Assembly: GCA_030651305.1 (NCBI GenBank)
Contig: JAUSCI010000027.1
Span: forward strand, 1 to 58,544
Direction of reading: 5' to 3'
DNA from: Sulfuritalea sp.
GTDB lineage: Bacteria; Pseudomonadota; Gammaproteobacteria; Burkholderiales; Rhodocyclaceae
Length of the DNA stretch: 58,544 bases
Shown here: piece by piece, positions 36,283 to 45,652 of the stretch
How positions within the stretch are numbered: the first letter of the stretch is position 1
Layout of the letters: each line of letters starts with the position of its first letter
Notes under the pieces: generated by a model
Seen by the model: the letters and a program-made list of their open reading frames with translations, nothing else
What the model was told of the DNA's origin: nothing
Databases searched by the model: none
Translations under genes and position numbers: made by a program

Positions 36283-36918
36283 TCAAGGTCCCTCTTGCCG
36301 GCGCCAGACGCTGGCCAGCCAGGGCTGCTGCTCCAGCGGCAAGCCGGCCGGCCGGTAGTAATGCTCCAGCTCGACAAAACCGGCAGCGACCAGATAGGCC
36401 CGCCACGCGGCGAGATCGTGATAGGCGCCATAGCGCTCGCCGTTGATGCTCTCTTCATTGTTGCCGCGCGGATTCGAGCTGAACAATACACCGCCCGGCT
36501 TCAGCGTCGCGTGCAGCTGTTGCAACACGCGCGGCAACTCCTGGCTGGGCACGTGAAACAGCGAGGCATTGGCGAACACGCCGTCAAACCATGACTCGGG
36601 CAACTCGAGCTTCAGAAAATCCTGTTGCCAGACTTCGCACGCGCTATGGGTCCGCGCCATCTCAGCCAGCGCCGGCGCCCCTTCGAGCCCGATGGCGCGG
36701 TGCCCGCGTCGAACGAATGTCCGCAAGTCGCGGCCGGGGCCGCAACCAAAATCGAGCAGCGTGAATGGGGGTGCTGCCTGGATATGGCGCAACAGCGCTT
36801 CGATGTTCTGTTCCACGTCATGGTGGCGCGTGCCTTGCCAGAAGGCTTCGGCACACGCCTGGTAGTGGTTGAGCGTGCGGGCGACGACTTGCTGCAGTGT
36901 TTCCGGATCAAGGATCAT
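36283..36918 (-). CDS. SAM-dependent methyltransferase
   Basis: 211 aa, class I methyltransferase: motif I LLDFGCGPGRDL (~54-65), acidic motif II AIGLEGAP, and FDGVFANASLFHV. Substrate unknown. It converges with the amidohydrolase gene, 11 bp apart. Confidence 0.85.
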   Translation of the reverse strand: MILDPETLQQVVARTLNHYQACAEAFWQGTRHHDVEQNIEALLRHIQAAPPFTLLDFGCGPGRDLRTFVRRGHRAIGLEGAPALAEMARTHSACEVWQQDFLKLELPESWFDGVFANASLFHVPSQELPRVLQQLHATLKPGGVLFSSNPRGNNEESINGERYGAYHDLAAWRAYLVAAGFVELEHYYRPAGLPLEQQPWLASVWRRQEGP

Positions 36919-36970
36919 GAGTGCAATGCCTTCCCGATGGGACGCAGCTTACCCGATCGCCGTCACCTGC

Positions 36971-37037
36971 CCGCGGCGTCCCGGACTCTGTCTGCCGGAA
37001 ATTCCGCTTCGCGGCCCGGCAAGCGCGGACTCTTGCG
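36971..37037 (-). repeat. Dispersed intergenic repeat, copy 2
   Basis: Inverted copy of 8271-8335, again between genes. Conserved core ATTCCGCTTCGCGG with CCGGCAAGCG. Confidence 0.7.
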
Positions 37038-37148
37038 AGGAAGAAACGGGGCTCCGCATTTCGTGGTTGACCGGGCAATGTGCGGCATCTACCGGATTGG
37101 AAACTGAATAGAATTGTGCCAGGCGGCAAAACGGAGCCAGCAAAGGAT

Positions 37149-38015
37149 ATGGCGGACATCAACAGCAAAAACCTGGCGGCGGCATCGTCCCTGACACCCC
37201 GACTGACAGCGGCAGGACGTCCCGCCATCGTCACTGTCGATGCCATCAACGAACACGGTGAAGTGGTGCCGACGCGCATTCCGCGGGAGCACCCGCTGAC
37301 GCTGTATCTCGACAAGCGCGAGATCGTTACCCTGATGACCCTGGGCGCCGCACCCGAAGCGCTGGTGCTGGGCTACCTGCGCAACCAGCGGCTGGTCTCG
37401 CGGCTCGAAGACATCGCCGCGGTCCAGGTCGATTGGGAAACCGACTCGGCTGCCGTCACCACGCGAAGTGGCAACGCGGATGTCGAGCAGCGCCTGGAGC
37501 GGCGCACCATCACCAGCGGTTGCGGGCAAGGCACGATGTTCGGCGACCTGATGGAAAGCATCGACGAAATCGCTCTGCCCGACGATGGCCGCATGGATGC
37601 CGCAACGCTGGCCACCCTGCTCGACAATGTGCGCCGGCAGGATTCGATCTACAAGGAAGCGGGGGCAGTCCATGGCTGCGCCCTGGCGGCAGCCGATGGA
37701 GAAATACTGATGTTTGTCGAGGATGTCGGTCGGCACAATGCCGTCGATGCGATCGCCGGCCAGATGTGGCTGAAGAACATGAGTGGCGGCGACAAGATCT
37801 TCTACACCACCGGCCGCTTGACCTCGGAAATGGTCATCAAGACGGCGCAGATGGGCATCCCCTTCATGGTCTCGCGCTCCGGTCTCACCGAAATGGGACA
37901 CGCCATCGCCCGCAAGATCGGCCTGACTGTGATCGGGCGCGCCAAGGGGAAACACTATCTTCTATTCACCGGGCAGCATCGACTCAAGACAGACGGCGTT
38001 CAAGGGAAGGCATGA
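37149..38015 (+). CDS. fdhD: FdhD-type sulfurtransferase, atypical active site
   Basis: 288 aa. FdhD passes sulfur to the Mo- or W-pterin cofactor of formate dehydrogenases. Family motifs are present (LTLYLDKREIVTLMTLG, AGAVHGCALA, EDVGRHNAVDAI, GRLTSEMVIKTAQMGIPF). The usual CxxC pair is reduced: Cys125 in TSGCGQGTM keeps only the first Cys, with Gly at 128. Cys in VHGCAL is retained. The start is uncertain because AAAGGA sits too close to ATG 37149. It may mature the BamB tungsten enzyme encoded downstream, but this is inference. Confidence 0.85.
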   Translation: MADINSKNLAAASSLTPRLTAAGRPAIVTVDAINEHGEVVPTRIPREHPLTLYLDKREIVTLMTLGAAPEALVLGYLRNQRLVSRLEDIAAVQVDWETDSAAVTTRSGNADVEQRLERRTITSGCGQGTMFGDLMESIDEIALPDDGRMDAATLATLLDNVRRQDSIYKEAGAVHGCALAAADGEILMFVEDVGRHNAVDAIAGQMWLKNMSGGDKIFYTTGRLTSEMVIKTAQMGIPFMVSRSGLTEMGHAIARKIGLTVIGRAKGKHYLLFTGQHRLKTDGVQGKA

Positions 38016-39166
38016 GCGACTCGGTCGACCCTTTCAAGCTGGCCATTTCCGATGAGGCGCTCGCCGATCTTCGTTCGCGACTGACCAGAACACGCTGGCC
38101 GAACCGTGAAACTGTCGGCGACTGGAGCCAGGGTGTGCCGCTCGACCGGATCAAGGCGCTCTGCGATTACTGGGCGCGTGACTATGACTGGCGACGCTGC
38201 GAAGCGCGGCTCAACGCGTTCGGCCAGTACCACACCCGCATAGACGGTTTGCACATCCATTTCCTTCACGTCCGCTCGCCGAACCCGGACGCCGTGCCGC
38301 TTGTCCTTACGCACGGCTGGCCGGGATCGGTGGTCGAGTTCCTCGACGTGATCGGTTCGCTGACGGATCCGGTCGCCCACGGCGGTAACGCCGCCGATGC
38401 CTTCCATCTCGTGATTCCGTCGCTGCCGGGTTTCGGCTTTTCAGACAAGCCCGTGGCCACCGGCTGGGGTGTCGAGCGCATCGCCGCGGCCTGGATTGCC
38501 TTGATGAAGCGGCTCGGCTATGACCGCTTCTTCGCCCAGGGCGGCGACTGGGGCGCCGCCGTCACCACGGCCATCGGCATGCTCGCTCCGCCAGAATGCG
38601 CCGGGGTCCACCTCAATATGCCGCTGATCTATCCGGCGAAGGATGACCTGGCGCAACCGACCGAGGCCGAGCAGGCGTCCGTCGCGTCGATGAAGTTCTA
38701 TCGAACCAGCGACTCCGGCTACGCCAAGATGCAGCGCACGCGGCCGCAGACCCTCGCTTACGGCCTGACCGACTCACCCGCCGCACAGGCCGCCTGGATC
38801 TACGAGAAATTTCATGCCTGGACCGACAATCGCGGCGAACCTGAGGACGCCCTGACACGCGACGCCATGCTCGACAACATCATGCTGTATTGGCTACCGG
38901 CGACTGCCGCATCATCGGCGCGGCTCTATTGGGAGAGCCTCGATTTCTTCCGAACCCAGCAGATTGCGGTCCCGGTCGGCGTGACCATTTTCCCGAAGGA
39001 ATTTTCCCGTCCGTCGCGGCGCTGGGCGGAACGTCACTTCGGCAACATCATTCACTGGAACGAGATGGATAAGGGCGGGCATTTCGCGGCATTCGAGCAA
39101 CCGGAACTGTTCGTTGCGGAACTGCGAAACTGCTTCCGGAATATCCGGCCCCCCTTGAGGTCCTGA
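38012..39166 (+). CDS. Epoxide hydrolase, EHN-type alpha/beta hydrolase
   Basis: 384 aa. N-terminal EHN domain (DPFKLAISDEALADLRSRL, TRTRWPN), then an alpha/beta hydrolase with HGWPG oxyanion motif (101-105), nucleophile Asp179 in GGDWGA and catalytic His in GGHFAAFE near the C-terminus. Such enzymes open epoxides by way of an enzyme ester. ATG overlaps the fdhD stop. Physiological epoxide unknown. Confidence 0.9.
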   Translation: MSDSVDPFKLAISDEALADLRSRLTRTRWPNRETVGDWSQGVPLDRIKALCDYWARDYDWRRCEARLNAFGQYHTRIDGLHIHFLHVRSPNPDAVPLVLTHGWPGSVVEFLDVIGSLTDPVAHGGNAADAFHLVIPSLPGFGFSDKPVATGWGVERIAAAWIALMKRLGYDRFFAQGGDWGAAVTTAIGMLAPPECAGVHLNMPLIYPAKDDLAQPTEAEQASVASMKFYRTSDSGYAKMQRTRPQTLAYGLTDSPAAQAAWIYEKFHAWTDNRGEPEDALTRDAMLDNIMLYWLPATAASSARLYWESLDFFRTQQIAVPVGVTIFPKEFSRPSRRWAERHFGNIIHWNEMDKGGHFAAFEQPELFVAELRNCFRNIRPPLRS

Positions 39167-39317
39167 CTGATCGAATAGTCGACGCTGATTCAAACGAATT
39201 TGGACGTCTGGTTGAACTTGTGCGCCTGCAAGCCTGCGACTTCCGGCGCATCTCCGTATCGCCGGTCCTTGCGCTATGCTTGCACCATTGGAAATCTTAA
39301 TTTTCGAGGGAAGCGAA

Positions 39318-40181
39318 ATGCCCAAGCTGGTGGTTAACGCGAATGGTCTCGTGCTCGGGGAATTTCCGGTCAACAAGGACCGGATGGTCATTGGGAGCAA
39401 GGCGTCCAATGAGATTCCCCTCGACAATGTCAATGCCGACAACGAGCATGCGGTAATCACCCGCTGTGGCGATCTCTACGTCATCGAAGACCTTGGCAGC
39501 GCAAATGGCACTTTCGTGCACGAAAGGAAAATCACCAGGCTGCTGCTGAGCGACGAGGACCTGATTTCGGTCGGTACCTGTCAACTTCGCTTCGTCGAGG
39601 AAGATTCCAAGCGCGGTGATGCCGGCGCTGCGCCGAGCAAGGCCAAGGCGCCGGCGCCGGACGCAGGCAAACCGGCACAGGAGCCCCAGGCCAAGCGATC
39701 CGCGGCACCGACCGCCGCCAACGGCCCCGTGGCGGCGGGCGAATGCCCGCACTGCGGCTACAAGCGATTGCCCAAGGACGCCAAGGCGCCGGAAGACAGA
39801 TGCCCTTCCTGCAAGCTGGGCTATGCCACCACGCCGGGCGTCCTGATCAGCGCCGAGTCGAAAACCGGCGACCGCCTCGAGGTCTATGACAAAGAGGTCG
39901 TGATCAAGCGCAAGATGGGCGTGAAGGTGCTGCTGCAAAGCCTCAAGGGCGACCTGCTGGAAGGCATCAAGGGCGACAAGTACATTCCCACCGACACGAT
40001 CGCCTCGATCCAGCTCAAGCCGGCCAGCGCCCTGCTGGCGGGCTACATCACCATTGTCCTGCCGGAGTCGAAGGAAGGCTTCAAGCTCGCCGGCCTGGAC
40101 GATTGCACCGTCGAGTTCGTCAAGCGCGAGGAAGAGAAGTTCCTCGAAATCAAGGCCTTCCTCGACGCCAAGATCAGCTAG
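39318..40181 (+). CDS. FHA-domain protein with zinc ribbon
   Basis: 287 aa. FHA domain at ~1-95 (MVIGSKASNEIPLDN, NEHAVIT, DLGSANGTFV), an Ala/Pro-rich linker (~102-147), a zinc ribbon CPHCGYKR/CPSCKLGY (~150-175) and a C-terminal domain with VLLQSLKGDLLEGIKGDKY. FHA domains bind phosphothreonine; the convergent kinase 10 bp away is the likely partner. GAGGGA precedes the ATG. Confidence 0.85.
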   Translation: MPKLVVNANGLVLGEFPVNKDRMVIGSKASNEIPLDNVNADNEHAVITRCGDLYVIEDLGSANGTFVHERKITRLLLSDEDLISVGTCQLRFVEEDSKRGDAGAAPSKAKAPAPDAGKPAQEPQAKRSAAPTAANGPVAAGECPHCGYKRLPKDAKAPEDRCPSCKLGYATTPGVLISAESKTGDRLEVYDKEVVIKRKMGVKVLLQSLKGDLLEGIKGDKYIPTDTIASIQLKPASALLAGYITIVLPESKEGFKLAGLDDCTVEFVKREEEKFLEIKAFLDAKIS

Positions 40182-40190
40182 GGTGCGGGC

Positions 40191-41474
40191 TCAGTACACC
40201 GTGGCCAGTTCGCTGGTCGCCTGCGCCAGCCGGTCGACCAGGATGTTCATGAACGAGCGGTTGAACCGCAGCTGGCAGTTTTCCGACGCCTTGTGCAAGG
40301 AGTCGGCCTTGATCTTGAAGAGGGTGACGGGCGTGTCGGCTACGATGGTGGCGGTGCGAGGCAGCGCGCCCTGCCGGATGTAGCACATCTCGCCAAAACA
40401 GTGCCCCTTGCCCAGCGTGCTCAGCTTCTTGTTGCCCTTTTTCACGCCCACGCTGCCATCGGCGATGACAAAGAAGAAGTTACCCTTGGTCCCCTCGTCG
40501 ACCAGGAAGGTGCCGGATGGCACGCGCCCCCAGATGCTTATGCGCAGCACTTCCCAGAGCTCGATTTCGCTGAAGTCTTGAAAGAACGGCAGTGCCTTCA
40601 GCATGTTGAAGCGCTGGGTCTCGGAATCGGCTTCCCGTGGCAGATCCAGCTCCGCGATGGTCGACAGGTCCTGGGTGAACTCGCGCCAGTCGGCATGGCG
40701 CTCCGGCGTGTTGCGGCGCAAGGCCTTGGTGACGATGTCGGCCAGCCGCGCGGACAGCGCGGGACGATGGGTGCGGATGCTGGGCGGGTCTTCGTTCAGT
40801 ATCTTGTGGGTCAACCCGTAGTTGGTGTCGGATTCAAAGGGAAGGCGGCCGGTGAGCAGCTTGTACATCACCACGCCCAGGGAATAGATGTCGGTCTGGT
40901 AGCTGAGGGTGTCGTTGCGGACCTGCTCTGGCGACATGTAGGCGGGCGAGCCGACCCCGGTCAGCTGTGTCTCGTCGTTCTTCGCCAGGATCGCGGCGCC
41001 GAAATCGGCGATCTTCACTGCGCCATCCTCGCAAAGCATGATGTTCGCCGGCTTGATGTCGCGATGGATGATACCGTTGCGGCTGGCAAAATCGAGCGCC
41101 AGAGCGCACTTGAAGGCGATCTCGATCACCTTGTCCACGGGCAGCAAGTGCTCGACATGGCCGTATTTTTCGAGCGTTTCGCCCTGCACGTATTCCATGA
41201 CGATATAGCCGTCGTCGCGGCCCAGCAGCGCATCGTAGATGCCGACGATGTGCGGATGGTTGAGGCGACCGGCCAGGGCGGCCTCGTTGGCGATCAGCTT
41301 GCGGTAGGTATTGCCGTGCTCGGTGTCGGACAGGATCTCGGGCTTGAAGACCTTGATCGCCACCTCGCGATCGTTGAATGTGTCATGGGCAAGGTAAACA
41401 ATGCTCGTCGCGCCCCTGCCCAACTCGCGCGTGATCTCGTACTTTTCGATACCGACTTCAGCAACTTGCTCCAT
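40191..41474 (-). CDS. Ser/Thr protein kinase with C-terminal cyclic-nucleotide-binding domain
   Basis: 427 aa. Kinase: P-loop GRGATSIVYLA, Lys41 (VAIKVF), HRDIKPANIML (137-147), DFGAAI (157), SPAYMSPEQ. The C-terminal ~130 residues (LPFFQDFSEIELWEVLRI, GHCFGEMCYIRQGALPR) form a cNMP-binding domain. cNMP or another ligand may switch the kinase. No transmembrane segment. It is convergent with the FHA gene. Confidence 0.92.
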   Translation of the reverse strand: MEQVAEVGIEKYEITRELGRGATSIVYLAHDTFNDREVAIKVFKPEILSDTEHGNTYRKLIANEAALAGRLNHPHIVGIYDALLGRDDGYIVMEYVQGETLEKYGHVEHLLPVDKVIEIAFKCALALDFASRNGIIHRDIKPANIMLCEDGAVKIADFGAAILAKNDETQLTGVGSPAYMSPEQVRNDTLSYQTDIYSLGVVMYKLLTGRLPFESDTNYGLTHKILNEDPPSIRTHRPALSARLADIVTKALRRNTPERHADWREFTQDLSTIAELDLPREADSETQRFNMLKALPFFQDFSEIELWEVLRISIWGRVPSGTFLVDEGTKGNFFFVIADGSVGVKKGNKKLSTLGKGHCFGEMCYIRQGALPRTATIVADTPVTLFKIKADSLHKASENCQLRFNRSFMNILVDRLAQATSELATVY

Positions 41475-41715
41475 TTACCGTGGGCTCCTCGTGAAGGATT
41501 GGAAATCCAACCGACATCTCAGAAGTGTGCCTGACGCCGGGTATAGCCGTCAATCGCCGATTTTGGTCCGGTCGCGTCACGATTTGCAGAAAAGCGTTCC
41601 CGAATGGCGCCCTGAACACGGGTGGATGCCCAGGGGCAGGGAATTCATGCGTCGTCAGTGTCGGCGGATGTCGGGCTGCCCTTGGTGACCACCGTCAGCT
41701 TCCTGGCACCGGAAT

Positions 41716-41946
41716 TCAATGGCTCCTCTGCGACAACGAACTTGAAGCGCTGAGTTTCAGCACCCGACCCACAAGCACCGCTCGCGTTGCATCAAGGCAG
41801 CCGTTCAAATGCGAGGCGTCACGGGAATTGATTTGTCGAACGAAGGGCTTGCATATTCTCGTGCCGGTTCCGCGAAAATCATCGACATTGCGAATTACCA
41901 TGGTCAAGTCATGAATCAGTGCGATCGCCGCAAATTGACGCCGGCT
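41716..41946 (-). pseudogene. VapC (PIN-domain) C-terminal remnant
   Basis: The frame reads RQFAAIALIHDLTMVIRNVD then DFRGTGTRICKPF, which matches the last part of PIN toxins (typical ALVHGLTLVTRN...F.GTG...NPF). No start or acidic N-terminal residues remain, and the tail continues past the usual end. A decayed toxin-antitoxin relic. Confidence 0.7.
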
Positions 41947-42088
41947 AAACCTCCTTCAAGGTACTCAAGAAGGCTGTCGCGTCGAAGCCCTGCAGCCTGG
42001 CCACGTCGGCAAGATTGAACCGCTCTGGCCGAGTTCCCAGCGCGTCAGGGATTTCGTTGAGGGAGTTGAGCAGATGCGGACGCTTCAT
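41945..42088 (-). CDS. Possible 47-aa peptide
   Basis: MKRPHLLNSLNEIPDALGTR continuing to FLSTLKEV. No ribosome binding site of note and no known family. Possibly part of the same decayed locus. Confidence 0.2.
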   Translation of the reverse strand: MKRPHLLNSLNEIPDALGTRPERFNLADVARLQGFDATAFLSTLKEV

Positions 42089-42201
42089 GCGAAATGAGTT
42101 GTATGCAAGACTATGGATCCGGCGCCGGCGATCCCGCAATCGCCGTCCCGCCAGCGCCGACTTTCACGCGATGGATGCGTCTTTCATTTTGGATAACCGT
42201 G

Positions 42202-42249
42202 GTCTGTCCCCGATTACCGTTCCCGGTCTGTTCCCGATTATCGTTCCCG
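42202..42249 (+). repeat. Tandem 24-bp repeat of the GTCTGTCCCCGATTA type
   Basis: Two adjacent copies (42202-42225, 42226-42249) differing at a few bases; the reverse complement reads GGGGACAGACC, a motif seen next to REP-associated tyrosine transposases in betaproteobacteria (from memory). No such transposase is here. Confidence 0.6.
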
Positions 42250-42281
42250 ATTACCTGAATCAAGACTGACGGTGTTTAACC

Positions 42282-43241
42282 TTAATCTTGCCTGGCGCGT
42301 CCGGAAACCCGCTTCACCAGGACAAGCCGCTGCGAGGGCTTGAATCCGACATCGTGGAAAAACCCCAGCAGTTGGAAATCCTTGCTCGCGACAACCGTCT
42401 CGACCCGTTCGACACGCAGTCCGTCGAGATTCGCAAACAATTGCAATAACAACGCGTGGCCGACACCCCGGCGCGAATAAACCGGGTCTACGCCGATGGT
42501 ATCCAGCACGGCAACAGGTTCGGTGCGACCATAATCCCCAAAATTGGTCCGCGCCATGACAAAACCGACAGCTATGCCATCAATGCGCGCGACCAGTGAA
42601 ACGCGCACTGCGGAATCCTTCACCGCCTCGTCTACCAGTTCATAGAAGACGGCCTCGCGCCGCTGGCCAGTAACTTCCTTGTCTATGCGAACAACGTCGT
42701 ACAGGTCGTCGGGCTGCAACGTGCTCAAGTCCACCTTGTCACGATTATTGCCTTCATGCACCGCACGCCTTTGGTCTGTCACCCGAGTGTCGACCACGAG
42801 TTCGCTGCCCAGTTCGAAGCCGGCGTGGTCGAGGAACTGCATGATCGCGTGATCGCGCCAGGATGCCGTAGTGCGGATTTCGGCTATCTTCAGGCGATGG
42901 GCTTCGTCTTCGAGCCTGGACAGCAGCGCGGAACCAATTTGCTGCCCGCGCACGTCTGCAGCAACAGCAAATGCTTCGAGTCTGAGTGCCGGTTCGTTGC
43001 GTCCGAACTGCCCTTGCATCTGGCGCGCCATCATGAATCCGACCAGTTTCCCGTTCTGTTCCGCGCCCAACTGGACGTATAGCGCAGGCCGTGACTTCGC
43101 CGTCTTCAAACGCCGTTCGAAATAGAAAGCGCGGGGGTGACCGACGGCCGCGGCGTCCATGCCCATGACCGCTTCGAAGTCCTCCGCAACAAGACGACGA
43201 ATCATCATGCCATTGTTTTGCTGCTGATCAATAGTGTCCAC
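42282..43241 (-). CDS. Double GNAT-domain acetyltransferase
   Basis: 319 aa with two GNAT folds: the first with VRGQQIGSALLSRLE, the second with YSRRGVGHALLLQLFANL (acetyl-CoA loop RxxGxG/A). GTG 43241 is chosen for GAGGA at 8 nt. It lies 85 bp downstream of bamI on the same strand, so it may be cotranscribed. GNAT enzymes can acetylate acyl-CoA ligases (known for R. palustris benzoate metabolism); that use here is speculative. Confidence 0.8.
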   Translation of the reverse strand: MDTIDQQQNNGMMIRRLVAEDFEAVMGMDAAAVGHPRAFYFERRLKTAKSRPALYVQLGAEQNGKLVGFMMARQMQGQFGRNEPALRLEAFAVAADVRGQQIGSALLSRLEDEAHRLKIAEIRTTASWRDHAIMQFLDHAGFELGSELVVDTRVTDQRRAVHEGNNRDKVDLSTLQPDDLYDVVRIDKEVTGQRREAVFYELVDEAVKDSAVRVSLVARIDGIAVGFVMARTNFGDYGRTEPVAVLDTIGVDPVYSRRGVGHALLLQLFANLDGLRVERVETVVASKDFQLLGFFHDVGFKPSQRLVLVKRVSGRARQD

Positions 43242-43326
43242 AGTGAGTATCCTCAAGTGTCAGGCTGCAACCCGGTGCTCGATCTGACGCAATTCTTCAT
43301 GACGAACGAAAGGCGCTTCCCCGTCC

Positions 43327-43995
43327 CTACGTCGTAACCGGTGCCGGCATGATGGGAATCACCCGTGACTTGGGCTGCAGCGGCTTCTCAGCCTTGATCT
43401 TCTTGCGCTGGCCCGGAAACGCCAGTGCTTCGCTCAGCAGGTAGGCGGCCTGGGCGTAGGACGTCGGACAGATCGTAAAGCATTCCTGGCAGTCCCAGCA
43501 TTCCTTCCTGGCAACTTCCGGAATGAAGCTGATTTCACGCCGGGCGCCGTTGTCGATGAAGCCGACGGCATTCTTCTGCTTGACCTCGTTGCAGTAACGC
43601 ACGCACAGGCCGCAGACGATGCAGAACGATGCGTCGCGCTCGAAACGGTTGCGATCGGCGCCGTATTCCTCGGCCAGCTTGATCAGTTCCGGCGCGTCCG
43701 GCGCGTGGGCCATCAATTCCTCGACCAGCACCTTGCGAATCTTGTCCACTTTCTCCGAACGGGTGCGCACGACGATGTCCTTGGCCACCGGATAGACGCA
43801 GGACACGACATAACTGGTCCAGCCGCGTGATTCGACTTCGACCATGCACAGACGGCAGCCGCCGAAGGCCTCCAGCTTTTCGTGGTGGCACAGGGTCGGG
43901 ATGTGGATGCCTTCCTGTTGCGCTGCCTGCAGGACCGTCATGCCGGCCTTGGCCTTGACCTCCTTGCCATCGATGGTGAGGACGATGTCGGTCAT
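43327..43995 (-). CDS. bamI: Iron-sulfur subunit, BamI-type (NuoG-like)
   Basis: 222 aa. An N-terminal [2Fe-2S] ferredoxin fold (IPTLCHHEKLEAFGGCRLCM, VVSCVYP), a His-Cys segment as in NuoG, then two [4Fe-4S] motifs (CIVCGLCVRYC and CWDCQECFTICP). It would carry electrons between the BamGH NADH module and BamDEF. Overlaps bamH by 4 bp. Last Bam gene of the operon. Confidence 0.88.
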   Translation of the reverse strand: MTDIVLTIDGKEVKAKAGMTVLQAAQQEGIHIPTLCHHEKLEAFGGCRLCMVEVESRGWTSYVVSCVYPVAKDIVVRTRSEKVDKIRKVLVEELMAHAPDAPELIKLAEEYGADRNRFERDASFCIVCGLCVRYCNEVKQKNAVGFIDNGARREISFIPEVARKECWDCQECFTICPTSYAQAAYLLSEALAFPGQRKKIKAEKPLQPKSRVIPIMPAPVTT

Positions 43996-45644
43996 TTGGC
44001 TTCACTCCCGCCCGCGATGCGCGATTCATACTCGGGCTTGAAATAACGGAACATGCTCTTCAGCGGGTCGCCGGAGGTCTTGCCCAGCGCACACAGGCTG
44101 GCCGTGCCAGTGACCTCGATCAGATCTTCCAGGAGTTCCAGGTCACCCTTCTTGCCTTCGCCCTCGGTGAGCCGAGTGAGGATCTGCAGCATCTGCTGCA
44201 TGCCCTCGCGGCAGGGCACGCACTTGCCGCAGGACTCATTGACCAGGAAGTCCATCAGGTAGCGCGCCACCTCGATCATGTCGGTGTCCTCGTCCATCAG
44301 CAGCAGGCCACCGGCGCCGATCGGCGCGCCCAGCTTGGACATCCCGTCGAAATCCAGCGGAGCGTCGATCAGGTCGGCCGGGATGGAGCCGCCCATGGCG
44401 CCGCCGAAGTGGATGGCCTTGAGCGTCTTGCCGTCGCGCACGCCGCCGCCGATGTCGAACACCAGGGTGCGCAGCGGCGTACCCATCGGCACTTCGACGA
44501 TGCCGCTGTTCACCACATTGCCCGACAGGGAGATCAGCTTGGTGCCCTTGCTCTTCTCGGAGCCGATGCTGGTGAACCACTCGGCGCCCTTGTTGATGAT
44601 CTGCGGCACGTTGGCCCAGGTCTCGACGTTGTTGAGATTGCTCGGTTTGTCCCAGATGCCATTGACCGAGGTGCGAATGTACTTCGGCCGTGGTTCGGGT
44701 GCATTGCCTTCGATCGAGCGCATCAGGGCCGACGATTCGCCGGAGACGAAGATGCCGACGTCGAAATGCAGTTCGCATTCAAAGTCGAAACCGGAACCGA
44801 GGATGTCGGTGCCCAGCAGGCCGTATTCCTTCGCTTGCGCCAGCGCGTTCCTGACGTGCTTTTCCAGTAGTGGCATGTCGTGGCGGGTGTACATGAAGCC
44901 CTTATGCGCACCGATGGCATAGGCGCCGATGATCAGGCCTTCGAGTACCTTGTGCGGGTTGCCGGTGAGCATGGCGCGATCCATGAAGGCGGCGGACTCG
45001 CCTTCGTGGCCGTTGACGATGACGTACTTGGTCTTCTCCGGCGCATTCCGGGTGGTCTCCCATTTCGAGCCAGCCGGAAAGCCGCCGCCGCCACGGCCGC
45101 GCAGGTTGGCCTTCTTCACTTCGTCGAGAACCTGGTCGGGCGTCATGGTGGTCAGGGCCTTGACCAGTCCGGCATAGCCGCCGACCGCGAAGTAGTCGTC
45201 GATGTTCATCGGGTCGATCTTCGGGTTGTCGCCGATCAGAAGGCGCGTCTGGTGCTTGTAGAAAGGCACCTCGTTCATGTGTACGGCCTTGGCGCCCGTG
45301 TTCGGATCCTTGTACACCAGTCGTTCGACCACTTCGCCCTTGAGCGTGGCGGCGAGGATGTCGGGCACGTCCGCGGGCTGAACCTCGAAATAGCAGATGT
45401 CGCCGGGCGTGACCACGACGTTCGGTCCCTTTTCGCAGTAGCCGTGGCAACCGGTGGTCCTGACCTCGATCTTGTCGCCGAGCTTGCCGGCTGCTGCGAC
45501 GAAGGCGGCGGCCACCGCCGCCGAGTCCATGCCGTCGCAGGCCGCGCCGGCGCAGACCGCGATACAGGGTTTGGCGGGATCCCTGCTGGCCAGGATTTCC
45601 GCCCGGTATTTTTCCAGTTCGGCCGCTGTGTGTAGCTTTGGCAT
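43992..45644 (-). CDS. bamH: NADH-oxidising flavoprotein, BamH-type (NuoF-like)
   Basis: 550 aa. N-terminal thioredoxin-like [2Fe-2S] domain (CIAVCAGAACDGM, CHGYCEKGP), then NuoF: NADH/FMN site GRGGGGFPAGSKW and NGHEGESAAFMDR, and the [4Fe-4S] motif SCGKCVPCREGMQQ. It should oxidise NADH or another donor. ATG 45644 begins MPKLHTAAELEKYR. Longer than NuoF because of the N-terminal domain, as in other BamH proteins. Confidence 0.9.
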   Translation of the reverse strand: MPKLHTAAELEKYRAEILASRDPAKPCIAVCAGAACDGMDSAAVAAAFVAAAGKLGDKIEVRTTGCHGYCEKGPNVVVTPGDICYFEVQPADVPDILAATLKGEVVERLVYKDPNTGAKAVHMNEVPFYKHQTRLLIGDNPKIDPMNIDDYFAVGGYAGLVKALTTMTPDQVLDEVKKANLRGRGGGGFPAGSKWETTRNAPEKTKYVIVNGHEGESAAFMDRAMLTGNPHKVLEGLIIGAYAIGAHKGFMYTRHDMPLLEKHVRNALAQAKEYGLLGTDILGSGFDFECELHFDVGIFVSGESSALMRSIEGNAPEPRPKYIRTSVNGIWDKPSNLNNVETWANVPQIINKGAEWFTSIGSEKSKGTKLISLSGNVVNSGIVEVPMGTPLRTLVFDIGGGVRDGKTLKAIHFGGAMGGSIPADLIDAPLDFDGMSKLGAPIGAGGLLLMDEDTDMIEVARYLMDFLVNESCGKCVPCREGMQQMLQILTRLTEGEGKKGDLELLEDLIEVTGTASLCALGKTSGDPLKSMFRYFKPEYESRIAGGSEAK

Positions 45645-45652
45645 GTTTGTTC

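Larger units (their letters stand above)
41475..42281. other. Long non-coding stretch with decayed remnants
   Basis: About 800 bp with no intact gene. It holds a VapC remnant (41716-41946), a possible 47-aa peptide (41945-42088) and tandem 24-bp repeats (42202-42249). Confidence 0.6.
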
